From: Sulfurimonas sp. C5
Lineage (GTDB): Bacteria > Campylobacterota > Campylobacteria > Campylobacterales > Sulfurimonadaceae
Assembly: GCF_029872055.1 (NCBI RefSeq)
Contig: NZ_JARXNQ010000002.1
Coordinates: 1 to 64,000, forward strand
DNA: 64,000 bases
Reading direction: 5' to 3'
Numbering within the stretch: the stretch's first letter is position 1; each line of letters opens with the position of its first letter. Shown piece after piece: positions 54,043-62,133 of the stretch. Under the pieces are notes generated by a model that was not told the DNA's origin, did no database searches, and was given only the letters and a program-made list of their open reading frames with translations. The translations under genes and the position numbers were made by a program.

Positions 54043-55331
54043 TGTTCGGTAAAAATACAAATGAAGTGCAAGTTGACAAAAAACTATTTGAAAAACTTCT
54101 CAATGTAGTAAAAGATGCTGCGGCTGGAAAATTGGACTCTAGAATTGTGGGTATTGATAAATCTGATCCGCTTGGAGAGATTGCATGGTCCGTTAATAAT
54201 TTACTCGATCAGACAGAAGCGTTTATGAGGGAAACAAAAACCTCAATCGACAGTGCCAATTCAGGGCTTGATTATAGAAATATTGATCCTCATGGCTTAA
54301 AGGGTGCTTTTAAACAGAACGCTCTGCTTGTAGCACAAGGGGTTGAAGGTGTTATACTTGGGCAAAAATCTAAAACTAAAGGTGAATTAACAAGCACATT
54401 TAATAAACTTGGCGGAGGTATGAAATCTAGCTTGCAAAAAATCCAACATGCCATGGATGATAGTTTGGAAAATATTCATAAAATTGCTGGTTCATCTAAA
54501 GAAATGGCTAGAGAAGCAGGTCAAAGTCTTCTTTCTATAGATGAGCTTAGTGTCAAGATAGAACATTTAACAAATCTGATTATCAAGAGTAGTGAAGCTA
54601 TCGATACTCTCTCAACACAAGCAAATGATATTACATCAGTTTTAGATCTGATCAAAGACATTGCTGATCAAACAAACTTACTGGCGCTTAATGCGGCAAT
54701 TGAAGCTGCTCGTGCAGGGGAACATGGTCGTGGTTTTGCCGTTGTTGCCGATGAGGTGAGAAAACTTGCCGAACGTACACAGCGTGCTACTGCGGAAATT
54801 TCTGTGACAACAAAATCATTGCAACAAGAAGCAAATGGTATTCACGAGAATTCCGAAGAAATAGAGAGCATAGCAGTTGAATCTAATGAAGGGATTCAAG
54901 GGCTAAAAATAGCTTTAGAAAATGTAAATCAAAGTGCAGCTGACAACGCACAAGTTTCTTCATTAATGGAAAACTCTAATCTCGCTACAATTATAAAAAT
55001 CGATCATATCGTATATAAAAATATGGCATATTCTGCAGTGATTAGTGAATCATTAAATGAAATTTCTATGTGTGATCATGACCATTGTAGTTTTGGACAT
55101 TGGTATCATGGAGAAGGGGAAGCAGAGTTCGGACACACGAAAGCCTATATAGCAATGAAACAGCCACACAAAACTATCCATACTCGTGTTACAGAGAATA
55201 TGAAATTTGTTAAAGAAAAGTCGGTTTTTAAAAATAAAGAAGTTATTATTAAAAACTTTTCTGAAATGGAAGAGGCAAGCAGTGAATTGTTTAGACTACT
55301 GGATATTATGGTGCAAGAGGCGCATGAATAG
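54039..55331 (+). CDS. soluble chemoreceptor with C-terminal zinc-binding (CZB) domain
   Basis: 430 residues, no membrane helices. Signalling hairpin at about 205-260 ([20 protein letters not shown]). The C-terminal CZB domain (about 318-400) carries His323, Cys350 (CSFGHW), His377 and His381, the expected zinc ligands. Starts ATGATG overlapping the PAS gene stop. CZB receptors respond to zinc or oxidants such as HOCl. The pairing recalls CetA/CetB, but CetA is membrane-bound and this one is not. Confidence 0.9.
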   Translation: MMFGKNTNEVQVDKKLFEKLLNVVKDAAAGKLDSRIVGIDKSDPLGEIAWSVNNLLDQTEAFMRETKTSIDSANSGLDYRNIDPHGLKGAFKQNALLVAQGVEGVILGQKSKTKGELTSTFNKLGGGMKSSLQKIQHAMDDSLENIHKIAGSSKEMAREAGQSLLSIDELSVKIEHLTNLIIKSSEAIDTLSTQANDITSVLDLIKDIADQTNLLALNAAIEAARAGEHGRGFAVVADEVRKLAERTQRATAEISVTTKSLQQEANGIHENSEEIESIAVESNEGIQGLKIALENVNQSAADNAQVSSLMENSNLATIIKIDHIVYKNMAYSAVISESLNEISMCDHDHCSFGHWYHGEGEAEFGHTKAYIAMKQPHKTIHTRVTENMKFVKEKSVFKNKEVIIKNFSEMEEASSELFRLLDIMVQEAHE

Positions 55332-55339
55332 TTTTGAAA

Positions 55340-55567
55340 CTATTCATCCCTGTATTTTGAAATACCGCACGGTTGGTTTGGTGAAGGTGGATTATCGCGT
55401 AGATATTCCAAGTCTTCCAAAGTTTGTGTTAAAACCTTTTTCTGCAATAACAGAGGCAGCATAAGATTGTCTTTTTCATTAAGCGGAATCGACCAATCCA
55501 ATAATATTTTTTCTACTTCGTTATCCAGCTCGCTTAGAGCATTTTTTACGTGATTTATTGAATTCAT
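55340..55567 (-). CDS. small hypothetical protein (75 aa)
   Basis: 75 residues from MNSINHVKNALSEL. ATG at 55567 preferred to a TTG six bases upstream. Helical, acidic (SELDNEVEKILLDW, LEDLEYLRD) with a C-terminal NPPSPNQPCGIS. Not recognised. Convergent with the chemoreceptor gene (8-nt gap) and divergent from rpmI. Confidence 0.55.
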   Translation of the reverse strand: MNSINHVKNALSELDNEVEKILLDWSIPLNEKDNLMLPLLLQKKVLTQTLEDLEYLRDNPPSPNQPCGISKYRDE

Positions 55568-55603
55568 ATACAAAGTATAGCAAAAGATTAGAAAAATTAT
55601 GGT

Positions 55604-55628
55604 ATAATTCGCGTCTCAAATTTTGAGA
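55604..55628 (+). promoter_or_regulatory. rpmI promoter and leader dyad
   Basis: TATAAT at 55604-55609 and a TCTCAA-TT-TTGAGA palindrome at 55615-55628 around +1. AAGGAG precedes the rpmI ATG. Confidence 0.5.
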
Positions 55629-55648
55629 ATTTTACAAAGGAGCCAACG

Positions 55649-55840
55649 ATGCCAAAAATGAAATCGGTAAAAGGTGCTGTTAAGCGCTTTAAAGTTAAGA
55701 AAAATGGTCAAGTTAAACGTGGAACTGCGTTTAGAAGCCACATCTTAACTAAACAAGATGCACAAACTCGTCGTGAGCAAAACACTCCAAAAGTGGTTGC
55801 TAAAGTTGACGCTAAAAATATTAAGGCAATGATTAACTAA
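55649..55840 (+). CDS. rpmI: 50S ribosomal protein L35
   Basis: 63 residues, the usual size: MPKMKSVKGAVKRFKV opening, FRSHILTKQ mid, very basic. Followed by rplT after 103 nt; infC, often first in this operon, is not here. Confidence 0.97.
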   Translation: MPKMKSVKGAVKRFKVKKNGQVKRGTAFRSHILTKQDAQTRREQNTPKVVAKVDAKNIKAMIN

Positions 55841-55856
55841 TTTTAGTTGATTTAAC

Positions 55857-55905
55857 TCTCCAACATTCTTGTTGGGCAAGTCCACCACAGTAGTGGCACC
55901 TTGAC
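55857..55905 (+). promoter_or_regulatory. hairpins between rpmI and rplT, possible L20 control site
   Basis: CCAACA-TTCT-TGTTGG (55860-55875) and a second CCAC...GTGG stem (55881-55895) lie in the 103-nt gap. L20 represses its own operon by binding RNA in other bacteria; whether this is such a site is unproven. Confidence 0.35.
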
Positions 55906-55943
55906 TATAAAAATAGCTAGGTAAAGAAAAATAAGGAAATAAA

Positions 55944-56300
55944 ATGCCAAGAGTAAAAACTGGTGTTGTTCGTAGAAGAAGACACAAAAAAATATTAAAA
56001 TTAGCAAAAGGTTTCTATAGTGGTCGTCGTAAACACTTTAGAAAAGCTAAGGAACAATTAGAACGTTCAATGATGTATGCGTTCCGTGACAGAAAGCAAA
56101 AGAAACGTGAATTCCGTAAATTATGGATCATCCGTATCAATGCTGCTTGTCGTTTAAACGATATGAACTATTCAACTTTCATGAACGGACTTAAAAAATC
56201 TGGCATCGAGCTTGACCGTAAAATTCTTGCTGACATGGCTATGAATGATGCTGCTGCTTTCTCTAAAGTAGTAGAAGCTTCAAAAGCTGCATTAGCATAA
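55944..56300 (+). CDS. rplT: 50S ribosomal protein L20
   Basis: 118 residues, the family's length: [19 protein letters not shown] opening, [18 protein letters not shown], and the conserved RRLWI-like [20 protein letters not shown]. Binds 23S rRNA early in 50S assembly. TAAGGAAA precedes the ATG. Confidence 0.97.
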   Translation: MPRVKTGVVRRRRHKKILKLAKGFYSGRRKHFRKAKEQLERSMMYAFRDRKQKKREFRKLWIIRINAACRLNDMNYSTFMNGLKKSGIELDRKILADMAMNDAAAFSKVVEASKAALA

Positions 56301-56306
56301 TTATAA

Positions 56307-56338
56307 ACTAAACCCATCTTCGGGTTTAGTCTGTTTTT
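56307..56338 (+). terminator. intrinsic terminator after rplT
   Basis: ACTAAACCC-ATCTTC-GGGTTTAGT hairpin (56307-56330) followed by TTTTT at 56334-56338. A clear Rho-independent terminator. Confidence 0.85.
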
Positions 56339-56381
56339 ATCCTCTATTAAAATTTCGAATATAATCACGTAACAATATATT

Positions 56382-57254
56382 ATGATCCAAGATTCCACTT
56401 TTTTAACTATTATTAATATCATTCCAAACCCTCTTATTGTGACCAACGGGAAAGAAGTTGTACTGTCAAATCAAAATTTTTTAGATTTTTTGGGACTCGA
56501 TTCTTTAGATGATTTAAAAAAAAATAACAGATGCATATGTAATTTTTTTTTAGAACATCCTGATTATTTCTCTGCAAAAAATTTAGAAGAGGATGAAGGC
56601 TGGATTGATTTCTTATGTAAAAATCCTAAAGGTATAAAGGTGTCGATGTTAAACTCTCATGGAGAGGGAAGAGCTTTTGAGATAAGCATAGGCCGTTTAG
56701 ATGAGTATCATGACATGTATGTCATCGTGTTTACAGATATTACCTCTTTACAAAACGAAAAAAGAATTTTAGAAAAGCTAGCGTACAAAGATCCTTTAAC
56801 AGATATATACAATAGACAAATTTTCAATACAATGCTACAGCAAGCCTATGCTGACAAGCAAAAAGACGGTGCACAAGTTTCGCTGATCTTATTTGATATT
56901 GATCACTTTAAAATGGTAAATGACAACTACGGTCACGATATGGGGGATAAAGTATTAATTGAGTTAACCAAGATTATTGGTAAAAATATACGTACTAGTG
57001 ACGTGTTTGCCAGATGGGGTGGGGAAGAGTTTGTGATTCTCTTGCCAAATACAGGGAGTGATGCAGCATATAAAAAAGCAGAGTTTTTACGAGAAATTGT
57101 CGAAAATAACGAAGTAGAGTACATCCCAAAAATTACAATTAGTTTAGGCGTTACCGAAATAGCATTATCGGATAAGGAAAGAACATGTTTTAAACGTGTT
57201 GACACAGCTTTATACAAAGCAAAAGAGACACGTAATAAAGCAGTACTTATTTAG
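56382..57254 (+). CDS. PAS-GGDEF diguanylate cyclase
   Basis: 290 residues, soluble. PAS-like domain (about 8-120) and GGDEF domain (about 130-290) with DPLTDIYNR, FDIDHFKMVNDNYGHDMGD, the active site GGEEF (213-217) and an inhibitory-site RTSD (204-207) five residues before it. It should make c-di-GMP and be product-inhibited. TATAAT at 56360-56365 puts +1 about 10 nt before the ATG, with no ribosome site. Confidence 0.92.
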   Translation: MIQDSTFLTIINIIPNPLIVTNGKEVVLSNQNFLDFLGLDSLDDLKKNNRCICNFFLEHPDYFSAKNLEEDEGWIDFLCKNPKGIKVSMLNSHGEGRAFEISIGRLDEYHDMYVIVFTDITSLQNEKRILEKLAYKDPLTDIYNRQIFNTMLQQAYADKQKDGAQVSLILFDIDHFKMVNDNYGHDMGDKVLIELTKIIGKNIRTSDVFARWGGEEFVILLPNTGSDAAYKKAEFLREIVENNEVEYIPKITISLGVTEIALSDKERTCFKRVDTALYKAKETRNKAVLI

Positions 57255-57279
57255 TACTTTATATCCCCCCCACTTCTAT

Positions 57280-57300
57280 AGCTACAAGTAGCTTTTACTT
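57280..57300 (+). terminator. weak hairpin after the diguanylate cyclase
   Basis: AGCTA-CAAG-TAGCT followed by TTTACTTT. Five pairs only; modest. Confidence 0.35.
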
Positions 57301-57371
57301 TCACAGCAATACCTAAGATTCAGTATTACTCACTACAAAAGATAAGAAAACATAATGTAAAAACTTAACAT

Positions 57372-57437
57372 ATCACAAAGTTATCATAAATTTTTGTTAT
57401 TTTTGTGAGAAATTAAGTTTCATAAAACAACTATGAT
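57372..57437 (+). promoter_or_regulatory. upstream region of the envelope-lipid operon
   Basis: The 224-nt gap 57255-57478 has ATCACA and ATCATA 11 bp apart (57372-57388) and a possible -10 TATGAT at 57432-57437, 41 nt before the GTG start. No strong -35. Nothing else is recognised. Confidence 0.35.
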
Positions 57438-57478
57438 GCTACCATCTGACAATTTTTAACAAAAAAGGTGATTTTATA

Positions 57479-58237
57479 GTGAAAAAACTGCTTCTACTAG
57501 GGATTTTATCTATCAATTTATTGGCAATAAGCAATTTGGATGTTGCAAAGAAAAGTGAAGCTGCTATGAGCGGTTTTCAAGACTCCTCTTCAGAGATGAC
57601 AATGACTTTGATCAATGCAAATAATCAAAAGCGTGAAAGAAAAATGAAGATGATCGTACTTGAACAAGATAAAGGTGATAAATCGCTAATGACTTTTATA
57701 TCTCCTGCAGATGTAAAAGGGACAAAGTTTTTAAACTATGAACATGTTAATAAAGATGATGAACAGTGGCTTTATTTACCAGCCTTAAAAAGAGTGAAGA
57801 GAATTGCATCGAAAAGTAAGTCAGGTTCCTTTATGGGGAGTGAATTCTCGTATGAAGATTTAAGTTCGTTTAGTATCGATAAGTTTATTTTTCTTGGGGA
57901 TGCAAAGGTCGTCACATTAGATGGGGAAAAACTTTACGAGGTACAAAGAAAACCAAAAAGCGAATATTCAGGATATACAAAACAGATTTCATGGGTTGAC
58001 CAAAAAACATACCTGATTAAAAAAGTTGATTATTATGATCGTAAACATGAGCTTTTAAAAACTGCATACTTTGAAGATTACAAAAAGATCTCTGGAGTAT
58101 GGCGTGTTGGAAAAATGAGAATGGTCAATCATCAAAATGATAAAAAAACAATCTTGGTGTGGAAAAATGAAAAAATAAAAACAGGACTCAAAGAGAAGAA
58201 TTTTCACAAAAGAGTTCTAAAAAATAATAGAATTTAA
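57479..58237 (+). CDS. LolA-like outer-membrane lipoprotein-sorting protein
   Basis: 252 residues from GTG (AAGG upstream). Signal peptide (1-16, ending LLA), then a LolA-like half-barrel: MIVLEQDKGDKSLMTFISPADVKGTKFL, EQWLYLPALKRVKRI, SGSFMGSEFSYEDLS and ISWVDQKTYLIKKVDYYD. This family commonly sits beside MMPL transporters, as here, and is thought to ferry lipid or lipoprotein across the periplasm. First gene of a tight operon. Confidence 0.86.
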   Translation: MKKLLLLGILSINLLAISNLDVAKKSEAAMSGFQDSSSEMTMTLINANNQKRERKMKMIVLEQDKGDKSLMTFISPADVKGTKFLNYEHVNKDDEQWLYLPALKRVKRIASKSKSGSFMGSEFSYEDLSSFSIDKFIFLGDAKVVTLDGEKLYEVQRKPKSEYSGYTKQISWVDQKTYLIKKVDYYDRKHELLKTAYFEDYKKISGVWRVGKMRMVNHQNDKKTILVWKNEKIKTGLKEKNFHKRVLKNNRI

Positions 58238-58245
58238 GAGTCTGT

Positions 58246-59820
58246 ATGCGTATAGTAGTTCTTTTAATTCTTAGTATAAGTATTGTATTTGCAAAAGATA
58301 AAGATACTTGTTATTCTGTACAGTTAACAAGTTTTGTAAAGAAAGAAAACAGTGTTTATGATTTTGAGGCACAAAACTATCCAGAATCATGTAAGCTGTT
58401 TAGCTTTTCGAATGTGAATGCAGTTCGTTGTGGATGTTTTGAAAAATACGGTAAAGCTAAACAGCAACAAAAAGTATTTGAACAAAGATACAACAATACA
58501 TTGGTAGTTTCTACATATAAGTACCGTTTTGCACCTAAAAAATCGATGGAGACTAAGGATGTCTCCAAGACGATTGTAGAAAATAATAACCTAAGTGAAG
58601 AGACAACTCTAGAACCAGAAGAGCAAGAAAATATTCTTGAGAATATAACTGTGCAAGGACATATCAATTTATCGGCACAAAGATATTTGACAAAACCATC
58701 AGGAAAACATGCAAGCAACTATACGGCTTCTGCAGAATTGGAGATGGCATATAACAAAGAAGCATTAAAAGCATTCGCAAAGCTTCGGGCACAACAAGAT
58801 TATTATGACCTGCAAGGTACTAGTGCACACAACAATAGAAGCTATTTACGTTTGCAAGAGTTGTATATGAAGTATGACCTAGAAAACTCGCAACTGTTTT
58901 TTGGAAAAAACATTCGTTTTTGGGGTGCTTTAGAGTTAAAAAATATAACAGACGTATTTAACTTGAGTGATTTTCGATCTGACCCGACTGAAAACGACAA
59001 AATGGGCTCATGGAATGCGGCATATACTTATTATAGTGATGATGCTGAGATCAGTGCTATAGTGAAGTTTTATGAACAAGATAGAAAAATGCCAGCATTT
59101 CCGTATGTCTATTACCCTTTTACAAATCAGTTAGTAACATATGACTCTACAGTGCAGAGTGAAAAGTCTCGCATGAGACCAAGCGTTTATCTGAAATATT
59201 CAGGAACGGCAGATAGTGAATATGCATTGGATTATGCATTCATTTTTGAAAATGGTTACGATTCACAAAGATATTTTAATACACCGATTGCACCTGATTT
59301 TAAAGTATATGAAAATGCATACCTTGTGAATAAGTTGATCACATACAATACACTTGTTATTGATTCAACACTGTACAAGCTTGAAGCAGTCTATACAGAT
59401 GTTTTAAACAATAAAATGATTTCCGATTATTACCATCTTGGTTTTGGTGTGGAACATACTTTAACACAGATATATAAAGAAGCAGACCTTGGGCTTTTAG
59501 TGGAGTATTATAGATATGGAAGATTCCAGAGTGATAGATATGACGATCTTGAACTTTTTGAAGTGTTTCAAAACGATCTTTTTATTGGTGCAAGATACAG
59601 TTTTAACGAAGGGAATAATGCAAGTATTGTAGGTGGAGCTATGCTTGACCTTGAATACAATGAACAGGTTTATTATATAAAATATGAAGGGCGTATTAAC
59701 GACATTATCAAATTACATCTTGATTATCGTCAAACAGAACCATCAAGTACGTATGAAACTGCATTAAAACGGATGGGAAAACAAAAGCGTGTCAGTATCA
59801 AAGCGGGATACTACTTCTAG
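58246..59820 (+). CDS. outer-membrane beta-barrel protein with N-terminal SPOR-like domain
   Basis: 524 residues. Signal peptide (1-16, ending VFA), a SPOR-like domain (about 20-95: CYSVQLTSFVKKEN, CGCFEKYGKAKQQQKVF), a Glu-rich linker, then from about 135 alternating aromatic/polar strands ending in a C-terminal Phe (IKAGYYF), typical of porins. SPOR domains bind denuded peptidoglycan. Eight bases after the LolA-like gene; likely the outer-membrane part of the transport path. Confidence 0.75.
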   Translation: MRIVVLLILSISIVFAKDKDTCYSVQLTSFVKKENSVYDFEAQNYPESCKLFSFSNVNAVRCGCFEKYGKAKQQQKVFEQRYNNTLVVSTYKYRFAPKKSMETKDVSKTIVENNNLSEETTLEPEEQENILENITVQGHINLSAQRYLTKPSGKHASNYTASAELEMAYNKEALKAFAKLRAQQDYYDLQGTSAHNNRSYLRLQELYMKYDLENSQLFFGKNIRFWGALELKNITDVFNLSDFRSDPTENDKMGSWNAAYTYYSDDAEISAIVKFYEQDRKMPAFPYVYYPFTNQLVTYDSTVQSEKSRMRPSVYLKYSGTADSEYALDYAFIFENGYDSQRYFNTPIAPDFKVYENAYLVNKLITYNTLVIDSTLYKLEAVYTDVLNNKMISDYYHLGFGVEHTLTQIYKEADLGLLVEYYRYGRFQSDRYDDLELFEVFQNDLFIGARYSFNEGNNASIVGGAMLDLEYNEQVYYIKYEGRINDIIKLHLDYRQTEPSSTYETALKRMGKQKRVSIKAGYYF

Positions 59821-62133
59821 ATGGAGATGAAAAAAATTTTTTCAAGTATCATAAAATTTCGATGGTTTATCGTTATTTTAATCCCGTTGCTTACACTTTT
59901 ATTTGCATGGCAGTTAAAAAATATCCAGTTTGATGGCTCATATCGTATCTGGTTTGGAAAAGACTCCGATGCACTTGTCAAGTTTGATAAGTTCCGCTCT
60001 GTTTTTGGCAATGACGATGCGATTATTATCATCTTAGACCTGAAAGAGGGTGTGTTCAATAAAAAAGCACTTAGTACAATTGATAGACTGACAAATAAAC
60101 TATGGGAAACACGTTTTATTGCAAGGGTAGATTCTATTACGAATTACCAATATATTCATAAAAGCGAAGAGTATCCAGATGAGATTGTAATTGAGAACTT
60201 TATAGAAGATATTGAACATTTAAGATCTGATGATTTAGAGCAAAAAAAAGAGATTGCACTCAAAGAGAATATGTTACAAGGCAAGTTGCTAAATTGCGAT
60301 GCAACAACAACGATGATTGTAGGACGCCTCACTCCAAAAGCGAGTCAGTATTTTGGTTCTTCTAAAATTATCAAAGACCTTGTGGATGGGTATATTCAAG
60401 ATGAAACTAAAAAAACAGGTTATAAGTTCAGACTTGCCGGAGGACCGCCGCTTAATGCAACATTTAGTTCTTTAGGCAAGCACGATGCGACAACTTATAC
60501 ACCTCTGGCAATTTTAATTGCAATGGTGCTTTTATGGTTCATCTTTAAACGTCTTTCCGGTGTACTGCTAAGTGTTGCGGTTGTAGTATTTACTTTTGTA
60601 ATCGTTCTCGCTATACAGGTGATGCTTGGATTTAAACTCAATAATTTTACGGCAAATATGCCTATTTTTATTATAGCTATCGGTATAGCTGATGCAATGC
60701 ATTTGTATTGGATCTATCTGCTTGGACGAAAAGAGGGCTTAGATAATCATGGAGCAATACACTACTCTTTGGAGAAAAACTTTTTACCGACGTTTTTAAC
60801 TTCGATTACAACAGCGATAGGATTTGGTTCACTTGGAATTTCTGAAATAGTTCCTATCCAAACATTAGGGATAGCTACAGCTACGGCAGCACTTTTGGCA
60901 TTTTTGATCACTATCATTTTTGTTCCGGCAGTACTTGCAATAATCAATCCGAATATCAAAGTGAAAAAAACAAAAGCAAAAGAAAAAAGAAAGAATAGTT
61001 TTGCGCAAAACTATGCGAGCTTTATCCAAAATTACGATGGGAAAATATTAGCTGTTACGACACTCCTTTTTATTGTTTTAGGAGTGGGACTGTTCCAGCT
61101 TCGAGTCGATTCAAATACTATACGATACTTCCGAGATGATGTAGTATTTAAACAGACAATAAATTTCATACAAAAACAGCTTACAGGACCGATGGCGTAT
61201 GAAGTTGTAGTTGATTCCAAAGTAAAAGACGGGATAAAAGATCCAAACTTTATGAAAACAATTGAAAAATTTTCAAGTGACTTTGAAGAAAAATATAGTG
61301 ATGTGCGTCATATCTCTTCCCTTATAGATGTGGTGAAGAAATTTAATGATGTGATGCAAGGAAAATACGTAATTCCAAATGATCAAAATTTGATTGCTCA
61401 GTACTTGCTCCTATATTCTCTTTCTCTACCTCAGGGGATGGAGATCAACGATAAAATGGATGTAGATGAGCAGCGTTTGCGTGTGACTGCTTCAATGAAT
61501 GTAGTCGATACATCTTTAGACCTTGAGATGATCGAGTGGATAGAAGAGTGGTGGAGAAACACACCTTATAGTGCAGAGGTAAACGGACAAACAGCAATGT
61601 TTGCACATATGCAGCATGATGTAACAGATACCTTAGTAGAGTCTATTTTACTTGCAATTACCACTGTATCATTCGTGATGCTTTTAATTTTTAGAAATAT
61701 TCGCATGATCCCTCTTTTTATTATCCCTAACGTACTTCCGATTGTTCTGGTAATAGGGGTAATGGGCTGGTTAAACATGCAGATCGATATTGGTGTGGCT
61801 ATATGTGGTGCGATCATCATAGGCGTCGCAGTAGATGATACGATTCACTTTTTGGTAAAGTACAAAGAAGCACGAGAAAAAGGGATGAATTTTCATGAGG
61901 CACTGAGTTATACAATTGAGTATGCGGGGCTAGCAATTGTATTTACAACAATAGTACTGAGTCTTGCATTCGCGATTTTTAGTTTATCGCAGTTTATGCC
62001 AAATGTAAATTTTGGAATTATCACGACAATAGCACTGATTATTGCAGTAGTGGTGGATCTTGTGATGCTGCCTGCAATTTTAAGTAAATTTGATGGAAAA
62101 GATAAAAGTTTTTTACAAGGGAATGATAGATGA
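59821..62133 (+). CDS. MMPL/RND-family lipid-type transporter
   Basis: 770 residues in two MMPL halves, each with a large periplasmic loop and about six helices. Motifs: FIIAIGIADAMHLYWIYLLG and AIIIGVAVDDTIHFLVKYKEA, both with Asp residues of the proton path, and TTAIGFGSLGISEI. It resembles HpnN-like and other lipid exporters, not drug or metal RND pumps. It begins right after the barrel gene stop. Substrate unknown; the next gene suggests ornithine-type lipids. Confidence 0.86.
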   Translation: MEMKKIFSSIIKFRWFIVILIPLLTLLFAWQLKNIQFDGSYRIWFGKDSDALVKFDKFRSVFGNDDAIIIILDLKEGVFNKKALSTIDRLTNKLWETRFIARVDSITNYQYIHKSEEYPDEIVIENFIEDIEHLRSDDLEQKKEIALKENMLQGKLLNCDATTTMIVGRLTPKASQYFGSSKIIKDLVDGYIQDETKKTGYKFRLAGGPPLNATFSSLGKHDATTYTPLAILIAMVLLWFIFKRLSGVLLSVAVVVFTFVIVLAIQVMLGFKLNNFTANMPIFIIAIGIADAMHLYWIYLLGRKEGLDNHGAIHYSLEKNFLPTFLTSITTAIGFGSLGISEIVPIQTLGIATATAALLAFLITIIFVPAVLAIINPNIKVKKTKAKEKRKNSFAQNYASFIQNYDGKILAVTTLLFIVLGVGLFQLRVDSNTIRYFRDDVVFKQTINFIQKQLTGPMAYEVVVDSKVKDGIKDPNFMKTIEKFSSDFEEKYSDVRHISSLIDVVKKFNDVMQGKYVIPNDQNLIAQYLLLYSLSLPQGMEINDKMDVDEQRLRVTASMNVVDTSLDLEMIEWIEEWWRNTPYSAEVNGQTAMFAHMQHDVTDTLVESILLAITTVSFVMLLIFRNIRMIPLFIIPNVLPIVLVIGVMGWLNMQIDIGVAICGAIIIGVAVDDTIHFLVKYKEAREKGMNFHEALSYTIEYAGLAIVFTTIVLSLAFAIFSLSQFMPNVNFGIITTIALIIAVVVDLVMLPAILSKFDGKDKSFLQGNDR

